A DNA stretch of 64,000 nt from Cryobacterium frigoriphilum (GCF_004403305.1 NZ_SOHE01000048.1:6069-70068); one strand, 5' to 3'; counted from the first letter of the stretch, positions 26,084 through 35,493 are shown. The notes: generated by a model from the sequence alone, not told the origin. Made by a program: numbers and translations.

Positions 26084-26767
26084 ATGTTCGGCAGCAAGAG
26101 AACACGCGCGGCGCGGATGGGGCTCCTGCTGCTGGTGTCGGCCACGCTGATGGTTTTGTCGGGTTGTTCAATTGATACCTCCGAGCCAGCGCAATCGGAT
26201 TTGACCGCGCCCACAGCCTCGGCGGAACCCACGAATTCAACACCCCTGGTCTTGGATGCTGCCAGCCAGGACCTTCTCGACTGGGACTGGGAGCAGGTGT
26301 TGCGGGAGTCGCCAGATGCCGAGCGGCCCGTTATCGAGATTGTACGATTCACGGACTCCGATGACTGGGCATCCGCGATGGAAAGTTGCATGAACGATTT
26401 GGGTTGGCCCGATCGTGCAACGGCCGATGGCGGGCTGGACCATGGCATGATTCAAGATGCTCAGGCTGGAGCGCATGCTCTGGCCATTTACACCTGTAAC
26501 GCGAAATATCCGATGGATCCGAAGTACAACGTGCCGCTCACTGATGAGCGTCTCAGTGAGCTGTTTGACTATTTCACCGACGAGCTGCAGCCGTGCCTGG
26601 AAGCTGAAGGGTATGACGTGCCCGAGTCTCCGAGCCGGGAGACGTTCATCGATACTTATGCCGAGAACGGTGCGTGGCATCTGTACGAAAACGTGAGTAC
26701 CGGGCAGTCGACCTGGAATTCAATCAACGCAAAATGTCCGCAGATCCCCGTCGACTTCTATGAGTGA
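26084..26767 (+). CDS. Lipoprotein of the ABC cluster (227 aa)
   Basis: The ATG at 26084 follows a GGGGGAA site. A lipoprotein signal peptide (residues 1-28) ends in the lipobox LSGC with Cys28. The mature part is acidic and has four conserved-looking Cys (in ESCMNDLGW, YTCNAKYP, QPCLEAEGYDVP, KCPQIP). The same pattern, Cys-x3-x-GW then Cys then CL-A-G-D-P then CPQ, recurs in the lipoprotein at 29649-30128 on the opposite strand, so they are paralogues framing module 2. It overlaps the adaptor gene by 8 bp (26760-26767), indicating co-translation. It may act as a substrate-binding or immunity-type lipoprotein for the transporter; this is inference. Confidence 0.8.
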   Translation: MFGSKRTRAARMGLLLLVSATLMVLSGCSIDTSEPAQSDLTAPTASAEPTNSTPLVLDAASQDLLDWDWEQVLRESPDAERPVIEIVRFTDSDDWASAMESCMNDLGWPDRATADGGLDHGMIQDAQAGAHALAIYTCNAKYPMDPKYNVPLTDERLSELFDYFTDELQPCLEAEGYDVPESPSRETFIDTYAENGAWHLYENVSTGQSTWNSINAKCPQIPVDFYE

Positions 26768-27839
26768 TACCGCACCTGTGCACGCACCACGCTGGGCGCG
26801 CTGGGCCATCGGACTACTTGTCGCCGTGGTCGCCGGTGCCGGCATCGGCTGGGCGGCGACGACAGCGCTGACACCGCCGAGGGACGTCGTAGCCACGACC
26901 GCGTTCACCTTCGTCGAGGTCGTGGCAGGAGAAGTGGGCTCGAGCATCAACCTGAATACGGTGGCGCAGTGGACTCCCGTGCCGGCCGGTTTCAACCAGG
27001 CCGCGGGCACGGTCACCTCGGTGAACGTCACCGCAGGGCAGAGCGTCGCTGTCGGCGCGACGCTTTACACCGTGAATCTGCGACCGGTCGTCATCGCCCA
27101 AGGCCAGGTACCCGCATTCCGTGCCCTGGCGCAAGACGCTACGGGAGCGGATGTCACGCAGCTGCAGCAGGCCCTCACTGATCTGGATCTCTATACCGGT
27201 GCTGTTGATGGGAAGTTCGGCGCCGGCACCACGACCGCGGTGAAGGCCTGGCAGAAAGCGCTCGGCGTTCCCCTCGATGGTGTCGTGCAGCCCGGCGATG
27301 TCATCTTCGTGCCCTCCCTGCCAACCCAGGTCGCCCTCGACACGGAGATCATCTCCCGCGGAGAGGTCCTGATCGGTGGGGAGAGCGTGGTGCGGGCCTT
27401 ACCGGCGGCACCGGTGTTTACTGTTCCGGTTGGGGAGTCCCAGGCTGCGTTGATGCCGACGGGAACGCGGGTGGAAATCACCAATACTGACGGCGGCCTG
27501 TGGGAAGGGTTCGTCGCCGACCAGGTCGTGGATGAGACCGGCGTGATCGTCATCACCCTCACCGGCAAGGACGGTGCCCTCATCTGCGCGGATGCCTGCG
27601 CGAGTATCCCCGTGACGGAACAATCGTTGTTGTCCTCCCGTATCGTCACGGTGGAATCGATCGCTGGCCTCATCGTGCCAAGCGCGGCACTGCTCAGCGC
27701 CGCCGACGGCACCGCATCCGTCGTCGATAACGCGGGCACCAGCCATCCGGTCACGGTCGTCACGAGCGCCCGCGGCATGTCCATCATCGACGGCGTCGCC
27801 GATGGCACCTCGGTGCGCATCCCGGCAACAGCGGATTAA
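26760..27839 (+). CDS. Efflux adaptor-like protein with peptidoglycan-binding domain
   Basis: A 359-residue membrane-anchored protein. One N-terminal helix (about 14-36) is followed by a biotinyl-lipoyl-like beta segment (AAGTVTSVNVTAGQSVAVGA, about 80-100). A PG-binding_1 domain comes next (about 122-180: DVTQLQQALTDLDLYTGAVD, GTTTAVKAWQKALG), and a second beta-rich region (about 220-350). The layout matches actinobacterial HlyD/MacA-like adaptors that couple MacB-type ABC transporters to the cell wall. It lies directly before the ATPase (gap 2 bp) and overlaps the lipoprotein gene upstream, so it belongs to module 2. Confidence 0.87.
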   Translation: MSDTAPVHAPRWARWAIGLLVAVVAGAGIGWAATTALTPPRDVVATTAFTFVEVVAGEVGSSINLNTVAQWTPVPAGFNQAAGTVTSVNVTAGQSVAVGATLYTVNLRPVVIAQGQVPAFRALAQDATGADVTQLQQALTDLDLYTGAVDGKFGAGTTTAVKAWQKALGVPLDGVVQPGDVIFVPSLPTQVALDTEIISRGEVLIGGESVVRALPAAPVFTVPVGESQAALMPTGTRVEITNTDGGLWEGFVADQVVDETGVIVITLTGKDGALICADACASIPVTEQSLLSSRIVTVESIAGLIVPSAALLSAADGTASVVDNAGTSHPVTVVTSARGMSIIDGVADGTSVRIPATAD

Positions 27840-27841
27840 CC

Positions 27842-28489
27842 ATGGGCGACACTGTTCGGCTCGCCGCCCACGGCATCACCTTCGGGTACGTGCCGTCCGC
27901 GCCGATCCTCACTGAGTGGAGCGCGGACTTCCACGCCGGGGAGGTGGTCGCCATCACCGGTCCGTCCGGGCGCGGCAAATCCACCCTCCTCTACGTGCTC
28001 GGTTTGATGCTCAAGCCCACTGCGGGGCAGGTGAGCATCAACGGAGCGGATGTTGCCCACCAGCGGGACGCCGACCGCGCGAGCCTCCGCGCGAACCAGT
28101 ATGGCTTCGTCTTTCAGGATGCCGCCCTCGACGCGACGCGCACGGTGCTGGACAACATCATTGAAACCACGTTGTATCGCGGGACGCCGCGGGGGCCGGC
28201 GATTCGGCGGGCGCAGGAGCTGATGGACCAATTCGGCGTGGCCCTGCGGGCGGGGGCAAAACCGGGCCAGGTGTCTGGCGGGCAGGCGCAACGCATCGCC
28301 CTGTGCCGGGCACTGCTCAACGACCCCCAGATTCTGCTGGCGGATGAACCCACGGGCAACCTGGACCCGGCCTCGTCTGATCTGGTCGTGGATGCCCTGC
28401 ACGCCCAGGCGCACAGCGGCGCGGCCGTCATCGTCGTCACCCACGACCCGGCCCTGGTCGCGCGCTGCGACCGCCGCCTCGAACTATGA
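27842..28489 (+). CDS. ABC transporter ATP-binding protein, module 2
   Basis: A 215-residue ATPase with Walker A GPSGRGKST, signature VSGGQAQR, Walker B ILLADEP and switch His VTHDP. It has an Arg in the P-loop (GRGKS instead of the usual GSGKS), which is tolerated in this class. Starts at ATG 27842, 2 bp after the adaptor stop, and overlaps the permease start by ATGA. It powers the FtsX-like permease encoded next. Confidence 0.92.
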   Translation: MGDTVRLAAHGITFGYVPSAPILTEWSADFHAGEVVAITGPSGRGKSTLLYVLGLMLKPTAGQVSINGADVAHQRDADRASLRANQYGFVFQDAALDATRTVLDNIIETTLYRGTPRGPAIRRAQELMDQFGVALRAGAKPGQVSGGQAQRIALCRALLNDPQILLADEPTGNLDPASSDLVVDALHAQAHSGAAVIVVTHDPALVARCDRRLEL

Positions 28490-29592
28490 CCGCGCTACGC
28501 CGGTGGGTAGCCGTGGTGCGCGAAGCGTTGGCGACCGCGTGGGCGCAACCGGTCGCATCCGTTGTCACGATCGTCATGGTCGCCGGGATGTGTGCCACGG
28601 TGCTGCTGACCACGGGCCGCACCGTCGGTGCCGAGCAGGCCGTGCTCGGCTCGATCGACTCCGAAGGAACGCGGTCGATCGTTATCCGAGCCGAGCCCGA
28701 CGCCGGACTTGACGCGACCGTGCTGGAGCGGCTGGCGCACATCGACGGGATCCAATGGGCGGGAGCGTTTGGCGGCGCCCAGGACGTAACTAACATTCAG
28801 TTCCCGGGCGCGACAAAGATCCCGCTGCGCTTAGTCTGGAGCAGCCAGCTCGAGCACCTCGGAATCACCACACTGCCGCCCGTGGCTGATGCGTCGGTGT
28901 GGGCGTCACCATCCGCATTGGCGGGCCTGGGGATGCCGGACGCCGTCGGGGGAGTCCTCGACGGTTCCGGCATCGACTTCGCGGTCACCGGACATCTGAC
29001 CACCCCAGACTTCCTTGCCTTCCTTGAACCGCTCGCCCTCGCCCCGCAAACCGCCGACACCCCGGGAACCGTTTCCGTGCTCGTCATCATCGCTGACCGC
29101 CCCGACCTCGTTGCACCGGTCAGCGAAGCAGCACAGTCGGTGCTTGGCGTCTCCGATCCGACCAAAGTCACCCTCACCACCAGCGAAAACCTCGCCGCGC
29201 TCCGCGAGATGGTCGAAGGACAACTCGATTCCTTTGGCCGTAGCCTCGTCATCGTCATCTTCGCGTTGACCGCGATGCTCGTGGCAGCGATCCTCTATGG
29301 CCTGGTGATGCTGCGCCGCAAAGACTTCGGACGTCGCCGTGCGTTGGGCGCCTCCCAAACCCTGATCATCGCCCTACTGCTGACGCAGACCGGGGCCCTC
29401 GCCTTGGTCGGCGCCACCATCGGGAGTATCGCCGCAGGGATCGGGTTGGCAGCGTCCGGCGATCCGCTTCCCGGCTGGGACTTCGTCGGCGCCGTCGCCC
29501 TGCTTTCGACGACCATCGGGGTGATCGCCGCGCTGCTGCCGGCGTTGGCTGCTGCCCGCCGCGACCCGCTCAAAGAACTCCGCGTGCCGTAG
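28486..29592 (+). CDS. FtsX/MacB-like ABC permease, module 2 (368 aa)
   Basis: One N-terminal helix (about 20-42), a long extracellular MacB-type periplasmic domain (about 45-240), then a terminal three-helix FtsX block (about 245-360: ALTAMLVAAILYGLVMLRRK, RALGASQTLIIALLL). This is the four-helix MacB form, smaller than the duplicated permeases of modules 1 and 3. With the adaptor (26760) and ATPase (27842) it makes a complete tripartite-like export system. It ends convergently 56 bp from the lipoprotein gene on the other strand. Confidence 0.9.
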   Translation: MTALRRWVAVVREALATAWAQPVASVVTIVMVAGMCATVLLTTGRTVGAEQAVLGSIDSEGTRSIVIRAEPDAGLDATVLERLAHIDGIQWAGAFGGAQDVTNIQFPGATKIPLRLVWSSQLEHLGITTLPPVADASVWASPSALAGLGMPDAVGGVLDGSGIDFAVTGHLTTPDFLAFLEPLALAPQTADTPGTVSVLVIIADRPDLVAPVSEAAQSVLGVSDPTKVTLTTSENLAALREMVEGQLDSFGRSLVIVIFALTAMLVAAILYGLVMLRRKDFGRRRALGASQTLIIALLLTQTGALALVGATIGSIAAGIGLAASGDPLPGWDFVGAVALLSTTIGVIAALLPALAAARRDPLKELRVP

Positions 29593-29648
29593 CCGGTCTC
29601 GACAGTCGCGTATTAATGAGCAATCGGAGAGGATACCGGTGCGCTCAG

Positions 29649-30128
29649 CTACCAGAGTTGAGGTTGAGGACAGGCCTCGATCAGTTCGTCGTAGAGTTCG
29701 TCAGGAAGGTCGCGGTAGGGCGTGTACCCGGCATTCGAGTCGACGAAGGCTTGGTAGGACGGAGCGTCCGGAAGGTCAAGTCCTGTTGCTCGCAGGCACT
29801 CCAAAGACGAGCTCATCAGGTCGTAGCCCTTCTTGAACTCGTCAGTGTTGAGTGTGCGGACTTGATTTACTCCGGTGACGTCAAAGCAGTCGTCCACGTC
29901 AGCGGAATACACCTCCTCCTGCTCAGAAGGAAAGCTGCTCTCGATTCCCCCGTCCGAACTCAGCACGGCGTCCCAACCACGGTCGGACAGGCATTGGACC
30001 ATCCGCTCGTTGCCCTCCGCTTGCGACGAAGGGCGGGGTTTCGAGGTGTCCGAGTGTGAAGTGCAACCTACGAGACACACCGCGGCGAGAGTCAGAATCG
30101 TCGCCAAGCCGAGAACGCGTCCACTCAT
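29649..30128 (-). CDS. Lipoprotein, paralogue of 26084-26767
   Basis: The ATG at 30128 gives a compact signal peptide with lipobox LVGC (Cys23). The mature protein (about 137 residues) has four Cys in the order QCLSDRGWD, DDCFDV, ECLRATGLDLP and ACPQPQ. This spacing parallels the lipoprotein at 26084, and the two flank module 2 in opposite orientation. The frame is open to 30170, but an upstream start would bury the signal peptide. Function unknown; an extracytoplasmic accessory role for the ABC cluster is a guess from location. Confidence 0.75.
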   Translation of the reverse strand: MSGRVLGLATILTLAAVCLVGCTSHSDTSKPRPSSQAEGNERMVQCLSDRGWDAVLSSDGGIESSFPSEQEEVYSADVDDCFDVTGVNQVRTLNTDEFKKGYDLMSSSLECLRATGLDLPDAPSYQAFVDSNAGYTPYRDLPDELYDELIEACPQPQLW

Positions 30129-30252
30129 ATTTTCTACCTTCTCGAACGCGGCGAGGGGGGCCCTTTCCACAGTGCTTTGAGTGCATCTTGGCAGATTTCA
30201 GCCGGCCGGGCTGTACTGCCTTCCTGGTCCGCGACCTTTAAGGCGACCCGGG

Positions 30253-30510
30253 CTACTGCGGCTGCGGGCAGGCGACGCGTGGACCGGAGGCCTCAGCACA
30301 ACCGGCGGCTTCAGCCTGGTACTGCTCTTCTTGTTTCACCCCAACTTTCTCCGTGACGCAGTCATAGATAGACAGGGCGTACTCCTGATTCTCGGTCAGC
30401 ACGGTAGCGGGCGACGTGGTTGGCTCCGGTACCGCGTTTTCGGAACAACCAACCAAGACCGCCGACGCCACTACCAGCCCGCCACCACGGAAAATCGCTT
30501 GAATTTGCAC
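30253..30510 (-). CDS. Small lipoprotein (85 aa)
   Basis: An 85-residue protein with signal peptide and lipobox LVGC (Cys22), a Thr/Pro linker, three more Cys, and the same terminal CPQPQ as the neighbouring lipoprotein. It looks like a shortened member of the same family, lacking the central CL-A-G-D-P part. It is separated from the lipoprotein gene downstream by about 120 bp on the same strand. Function unknown. Confidence 0.6.
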   Translation of the reverse strand: MQIQAIFRGGGLVVASAVLVGCSENAVPEPTTSPATVLTENQEYALSIYDCVTEKVGVKQEEQYQAEAAGCAEASGPRVACPQPQ

Positions 30511-30619
30511 ATGGTGCAGAAACTCCCCCTAGGTAAAGGACGAGGCTAGACCTTGCTGGTTGCGTCCAGATGGCAGGTGTTCGCTCAGCGCGCTCGTACT
30601 CGGCCGTCCGATTTCAAAC

Positions 30620-30637
30620 TGTCCCGTTGCGGGGTCC
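30620..30637 (+). repeat. 18-bp dispersed motif, copy 2
   Basis: TGTCCCGTTGCGGGGTCC in the promoter region before the lipoprotein gene at 30694. It has the same 18-bp layout as the copies at 25969 and 38231. Confidence 0.35.
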
Positions 30638-30693
30638 CCCATGCGGGCGTCCCGAATTGGCCGCGGTACCGAACCCTCCAATAGAGTCGACGC

Positions 30694-31044
30694 ATGCGCT
30701 CGCATAGGTCAGAGATCGGGGAGCGGTGGTTTGTCGTCGCTGCCGTGGGCGTGATCTGTGTCGCCACGTTGACGGGCTGCGTCGTGAAGCCGAACCTTGG
30801 TCAGATCGACGGGACCGTGACGGCGGCTTCGGGCCTGCCCGCCACCGGGTGCGGAATCACGATGGTCGTGATTTCAGGTGGTCCGGTACCGGAACTGGCG
30901 GCCGTTACGAGCGCTGCGGGGACCTTCAGCTGGCCCGTTCCGCCCGGACGCTACGAGGTGACCGCTTCGTGCGATGGGGTTCCGATCCACGCCTCTGTTG
31001 ACGTTGTGGCTGATGAAACTGTGGCAGTAGATATGGCCGAATGA
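30694..31044 (+). CDS. Lipoprotein with carboxypeptidase-regulatory-like fold
   Basis: A 116-residue protein. The signal peptide ends in lipobox LTGC (Cys29). The mature part reads IDGTVTAASGLPATGCGITM, then AAGTFSWPVPPGRYEVTASC and a final VVADETVAVDM, the beta-sandwich pattern of carboxypeptidase-regulatory-like (transthyretin-like) domains. Such domains are usually structural or binding modules at the cell surface. It sits just upstream of the module 3 operon on the same strand but is separated from it by the palindromic promoter, so it is transcribed separately. Confidence 0.7.
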   Translation: MRSHRSEIGERWFVVAAVGVICVATLTGCVVKPNLGQIDGTVTAASGLPATGCGITMVVISGGPVPELAAVTSAAGTFSWPVPPGRYEVTASCDGVPIHASVDVVADETVAVDMAE

Positions 31045-31140
31045 GCCTCGGCCGGCGCCTCGCATCCGTTCTGTGGAACGTCTCCGGCGGGGCCGCGACC
31101 ATGCGGACGATCCCCGCCATGTCCTATCAGCCAATTGATG

Positions 31141-31168
31141 CATGTCGAGTGTGTATATACTCGGCATG
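31141..31168 (+). promoter_or_regulatory. 28-bp palindrome overlapping padR-2 promoter
   Basis: CATGTCGAGT, eight bases, ACTCGGCATG: the arms are inverted repeats with one mismatch in ten. The -10-like TATACT (31156-31161) lies inside. This is the expected place for PadR autoregulation of the module 3 operon. Confidence 0.65.
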
Positions 31169-31206
31169 TAAGGGCCGTGTTGGTCACTGGATTGCGGGGA
31201 GTCGTC

Positions 31207-31845
31207 GTGTCGGTACGTCAGAGCATTTTGGCCATTCTTGATCAGGGCCCCAGTTACGGGTACAGGTTGCGTGCGGAGTTCGAGCGTCGTACAGGCTCGA
31301 CTTGGCCGATCAATGTCGGGCAGATTTACAACACTCTCGAGAGGTTGGAACGCGACGCCTTCATCGTGAAGCGTGAGACCGACACAGACGGACACGTCTT
31401 CTACGCCATCACCCCGGCGGGGCACACGGAAGTATTCGAATGGTTGCGGTCCCCGGTGCCGCGCCCGGCCACGACGCGGGATGAATTGGCGATCAAGCTG
31501 GCCCTCGCGGTGACGCTGCCCGATGTGGACATCGACGAGATCGTTCGGGTTCAGCGGATGTCGACGATGTCGACCCTGCAGCAGCTCACCCGGGCTAAGA
31601 ACGCCGGCGATGATCCCGATTCGACGGATGAGCTCGCCTGGCTTCTCGTTATCGACTCGCTGATCTTTCAGGCCGAGGCAGAGATCCGCTGGCTGGATCA
31701 TTCTCGTTCCCGGCTGGCTCGGGCGACAGCCAAAGGGCTCTCGGCCAGCGAGAATCCCTCGGAGCCGCGTCGGCGCGGCCGGCCGGCGCGCGCCGGCGCG
31801 CCCATCATCGACGAGCGCACGGACGACGCAGAAGCCCTCCGATGA
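31207..31845 (+). CDS. PadR-family transcriptional regulator, module 3
   Basis: The start is set at GTG 31207, preceded by GGGGAG at 31196-31201; the longer frame to 31135 would run through the palindromic promoter. The 212-residue product has the PadR winged helix (QSILAILDQGPSYGYRLRAE, QIYNTLERLERDAFI) and the C-terminal helical domain. It then has an unusual Arg/Gly/Pro-rich tail (RRRGRPARAGAP) encoded by a very G+C-rich run. It probably represses the operon until a ligand appears. ATGA overlap with the ATPase gene. Confidence 0.9.
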   Translation: MSVRQSILAILDQGPSYGYRLRAEFERRTGSTWPINVGQIYNTLERLERDAFIVKRETDTDGHVFYAITPAGHTEVFEWLRSPVPRPATTRDELAIKLALAVTLPDVDIDEIVRVQRMSTMSTLQQLTRAKNAGDDPDSTDELAWLLVIDSLIFQAEAEIRWLDHSRSRLARATAKGLSASENPSEPRRRGRPARAGAPIIDERTDDAEALR

Positions 31846-32561
31846 CTGTCGAGCTGCTTCGGTTGGACGGGGTGTCCCGGCAGTACGGGCGCGGCGAGAC
31901 CGCGGTCACCGCTCTGGCCGGTATCGATCTGACGATCATCGCGGGCGAGATGGTGGCGGTGATGGGGGCATCCGGCTCGGGTAAATCGACGCTCCTGACC
32001 ATTGCCGGCGGCCTGACAGCGCCCACGTCGGGGGAAGTCGTGATCGATGGTCAGTGGATCAGTGCGATGACGGCAAAACAGCTGGCCGTGCTGCGCCGCC
32101 GCACCCTGGGCTTCGTGTTCCAGGATTTCAACCTGATTCCCGCACTGACGGCCCTCGAGAACGTAACACTGCCTCTGGAACTAGACAGTTGGCGCAGCCG
32201 CGACTCACGCCGTGCCGGACTCGATGCCCTCGCGTCGGTTGAGCTGGCCGATCGGGCCGGCGCCTACCCCGATGATCTCTCCGGGGGACAGCAGCAACGG
32301 GTCGCGATCGCTCGCGCCATTGTCGGACCGCGCAAGCTGATTCTCGCTGATGAGCCAACCGGAGCGTTGGACACGCAGACGGGTGAGGCGGTGCTGCGGA
32401 TGCTGCGTCATCGGGTCGACGCGGGCGCCGGAGCGATTCTGGTCACCCATGATGCGCGGCATGCTGCCTGGGCTGACCGGATCGTGTACCTGGAAGACGG
32501 CCGAATCGTCGGACAGACGTCGGCCGGATCTGCCGACGAGCTTCTTGGGGCTGGGCGATGA
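31842..32561 (+). CDS. ABC transporter ATP-binding protein, module 3
   Basis: A 239-residue ATPase with Walker [30 protein letters not shown] (Q-loop), signature LSGGQQQR, Walker B LILADEP and switch His VTHDA. It belongs to the MacB/LolD/BceA class. Overlaps both neighbours by ATGA, so regulator, ATPase and permease are co-translated. Confidence 0.93.
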   Translation: MTVELLRLDGVSRQYGRGETAVTALAGIDLTIIAGEMVAVMGASGSGKSTLLTIAGGLTAPTSGEVVIDGQWISAMTAKQLAVLRRRTLGFVFQDFNLIPALTALENVTLPLELDSWRSRDSRRAGLDALASVELADRAGAYPDDLSGGQQQRVAIARAIVGPRKLILADEPTGALDTQTGEAVLRMLRHRVDAGAGAILVTHDARHAAWADRIVYLEDGRIVGQTSAGSADELLGAGR

Positions 32562-35365
32562 TGTCGGGCAGATCGAGGATGGCGGGCCGGAGCCGACTGG
32601 CCCCGTTCCGAGCGGCGCTGCGCTTCGCGCGGCGTGACGCCTGGGCGGCCAAGGCCCGCAGTGCCCTGATCGTGGCGATGGTCGCGATCCCCGTGGCCGG
32701 CCTCAGCGGCGTCGCGCTGGTGGGGATGAGCATGATCCCGACAATCGACGAAACCCTGGCCGCCGAACTGGGCCAGGCCGATGCCCGCATCAGCGTCGTC
32801 AGCAGCCCCGACTCCTCCCTCATTCAAAGTCCCACCCGGCCCGGCTGGCACCAGGACGAGATGGACCCGGCCGGGATGCCGGTCAACACGCAAGCGGATG
32901 CGGCGCTGGCCGATCCGGCGTCCCTCATCACACCCGGTGCGACGCTGGTCCCGATCCGCTCGGCCGACGTAACCATCGAGACGGCGACCGGTATCGCCGG
33001 GATGAGCGCCGTCGAAGGTGAGACCTGGAACGTGGGCTTCGCGCCCAAATACACGCTGGTTGCTGGGCGCGCGCCATCCGCTGACGGAGAGATCCTGGTC
33101 ACGGCCGCCGCGCTGGAGCGGCTCGGCACGAACCTGGGGGAGACGGTGTCGCTGCGCGACCCGGAACGCCCCGCCACCGTGGTCGGGGTGCTCGATGGCG
33201 CGGAGTATGCTGACGCGAGCCTGGCCGTGTTCGGAGCGCTCGGCACCTTCACGGGAGATCGCGAACCGCGCATCGGGGAGGACGACTTCTATCTCTTCGG
33301 GCAGCCCTTGGATTGGGCGGCCGTGCAACAGCTCAACCAGTCCGGCGCGGTCGCCCTGTCGCGGTCCGTGTTGCTGAATCCGCCGCCAGCGGGGACGTAT
33401 GAGCTGCAGCAATCCACTGACCTGCAGGGTGTTGCGACGACGGTCGTGACGTTGACCACGGTCGGCGTCATCTTCGCGGTGCTGGAGATCGCCCTGCTCG
33501 CCGGGGCGGCGTTCACCGTGGGGGCTCGGCAGCAACAGCGCACCCTGGCCACGGTCGCCAGTGTCGGCGGTCACCGGCGCACCCTGTTCCAGATCGTGAC
33601 CGCCAGCGGCCTGGTCCTGGGGCTGGCCGGCGGCATCGTCGGCGTGATAATCGGTGTCACCGGCGGTTCCCTGTTCATGACCCTGACGTCCGATGGCAGC
33701 GCCGTGCAGTACTGGGGCTACCACCTGTCGATTCCCGCGCTCGTGGGGATCGTGCTGTTTGCCATGGTGATCGGCTGGATCGCCGCGGTGCTGCCAGCCT
33801 GGACCGCCTCCCGCATGGACGTGCTCGCCGCTCTGCGCGGAGCCCGACGGGCGCAGACCGCGCCCCAGACCCGACGTCGCTGGGCCGGCGTCTTCATCAT
33901 CGCAACCGGGGTCGCGATCACCGCCGGCGGCGCCTGGGCGGGAACGGCGAGCTTCTCTGCCCCGGGCGTCATCACCAACACTTCCCTGTATCAGCTAGCC
34001 ATCATGCTGGTGCTCTTCGGCCCGGTGCTGGCGCAGGTCGGCGTGCTGCTCGTCGCGACGGTCGTCCTCGCTTCCCTCGCCCGAATCGTGGCACGGGTGG
34101 GGTTGGGGGCGCGGCTGGCGGCCCGTGATGTGGTGCGCAACCGGTCCCGTTCCCTGCCCGTGCTCGCGGCGATCATGACCACCGTGTTTTTGGGTACCGT
34201 ACTGCTGGCGTTCTTTGGCGGGTCCGACGAATCCAATCGCGCCAGCTACGACCGCTGGAACGCCGAAGGGCAACTGATGGTCGAGCTGGGTTCCTGGGCC
34301 GAGGATGGCACGCAGAGTGTGTATCCGGTCGGCCCGGACGTCGCGACGATCCTCACCACCCAGCTCGGCGCCGACGAGGTGAGCGTGCTCTCCGGGGTGC
34401 GGTCCGGCTCAACCGGGCCCGCCGACACCGCGGCCCACCCCACCGTCGCGTTGCGGCCCGAGGTCAGCTGCGAGCTTCAGAGCGGATCCAACCCGGCCGG
34501 CGCCTGCAACTCACCCTTCTGGCTGTTCTCCACCGGATCCACACCCCAAATCTGGACCGGAAACCTCGCCGACCTCGCCCTCATCCTCGATGCGGACGTC
34601 TCCCCGCAATCTCAACGCACCCTCGAGGCCGGGGGAGCAGTCTCGCTCTACCCGGAATATGTGCAGGATGACGGCACCATCCAGATCGAGTGGATGCCCG
34701 CATCCGCTGCCACCGACGACGGTAACACCGCAGACGTGACGGCGATCTCAACGACGGCAGTGCCCGCTGTGGTGCAGGAACCCGCCCATCCGATCCATTT
34801 CAGTGTGTTCATGCTCGACTCCACGGCGACGTCTCTCGGGATGGAGCCGGTACCGTACCGGGTACTCGCGTCCTTCGCGTCGGCTCCCGACGAGGCCGCC
34901 CAAGATCAGCTTCGGGCCTCACTCGGGTCCCTGACCGGTGGCCCCGAACTGGTGGCCCGTTACGAGCGCGGACCGGGCAGCACTATCGACACCTCCGGCT
35001 GGGCGCTGGTCGCCGTCGCCGCCCTGGTCGCCTTCGCCGCTGCCGCGGTCGCTCTCGGTCTTGCCCGGGCAGACGGCCGGCGCGACGACGTCACGCTCAG
35101 CGCCGTCGGTGCCAACCCGGGCCTGCGCCGAAGCGTCGGATTCTGGCAAGCCGTGCTCCTCACCGGAACCGGCGCCGTGCTTGGCGGCGTCCTCGGGCTC
35201 CTCGGACCCGGGATGCTGGGCCTGGTCGATCTGATGCCCTTCGCCCCGCCCTGGCCGCAGCTGTTGCTCCTCGTCGTCGGGCTCCCGCTCATCATCGCCG
35301 CCGGCAGCTGGCTGCTGACTCGACCCGCACAGTTCGACGAACGGCTGCAACGCACCCTCGCCTAA
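32558..35365 (+). CDS. FtsX-like ABC permease, module 3 (935 aa)
   Basis: A large duplicated FtsX permease: N-terminal helix (about 36-58), extracellular domain (about 60-285), three-helix FtsX block (about 290-415), two linker helices (about 445-510), another helix near 540-555, a second extracellular domain (about 560-800), and a terminal FtsX block (about 810-925). Together with the ATPase it forms an efflux or detoxification system of the MacB/Bce type. It is about 200 residues longer than the module 1 permease, mostly in the extracellular domains, suggesting a different substrate. A strong terminator follows at 35455-35493. Confidence 0.92.
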   Translation: MMSGRSRMAGRSRLAPFRAALRFARRDAWAAKARSALIVAMVAIPVAGLSGVALVGMSMIPTIDETLAAELGQADARISVVSSPDSSLIQSPTRPGWHQDEMDPAGMPVNTQADAALADPASLITPGATLVPIRSADVTIETATGIAGMSAVEGETWNVGFAPKYTLVAGRAPSADGEILVTAAALERLGTNLGETVSLRDPERPATVVGVLDGAEYADASLAVFGALGTFTGDREPRIGEDDFYLFGQPLDWAAVQQLNQSGAVALSRSVLLNPPPAGTYELQQSTDLQGVATTVVTLTTVGVIFAVLEIALLAGAAFTVGARQQQRTLATVASVGGHRRTLFQIVTASGLVLGLAGGIVGVIIGVTGGSLFMTLTSDGSAVQYWGYHLSIPALVGIVLFAMVIGWIAAVLPAWTASRMDVLAALRGARRAQTAPQTRRRWAGVFIIATGVAITAGGAWAGTASFSAPGVITNTSLYQLAIMLVLFGPVLAQVGVLLVATVVLASLARIVARVGLGARLAARDVVRNRSRSLPVLAAIMTTVFLGTVLLAFFGGSDESNRASYDRWNAEGQLMVELGSWAEDGTQSVYPVGPDVATILTTQLGADEVSVLSGVRSGSTGPADTAAHPTVALRPEVSCELQSGSNPAGACNSPFWLFSTGSTPQIWTGNLADLALILDADVSPQSQRTLEAGGAVSLYPEYVQDDGTIQIEWMPASAATDDGNTADVTAISTTAVPAVVQEPAHPIHFSVFMLDSTATSLGMEPVPYRVLASFASAPDEAAQDQLRASLGSLTGGPELVARYERGPGSTIDTSGWALVAVAALVAFAAAAVALGLARADGRRDDVTLSAVGANPGLRRSVGFWQAVLLTGTGAVLGGVLGLLGPGMLGLVDLMPFAPPWPQLLLLVVGLPLIIAAGSWLLTRPAQFDERLQRTLA

Positions 35366-35454
35366 CGCGGGTCGTCCCGGTAGTCGTTCCCCACACGGGC
35401 GGGGAATGGAAGGCAATTCTGCGGCCGACAGTCCTCCGACGGGGTCCTCGCAGC

Positions 35455-35493
35455 GAGAACCGCCGACAGGGTTTCCCCTGGTCGGCGGTTCTC
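35455..35493. terminator. Intrinsic terminator, 13-bp perfect stem
   Basis: GAGAACCGCCGAC (35455-35467) and its exact complement GTCGGCGGTTCTC (35481-35493) with a 13-nt loop. It lies between convergent genes (permease on +, anti-sigma region on -) and probably stops transcription from both sides. Confidence 0.85.

Noticed and set aside
32408-33724. 438-codon - strand frame over the module 3 permease
   Set aside because: Gln/Gly/Arg-rich antisense of a well-supported membrane protein gene.
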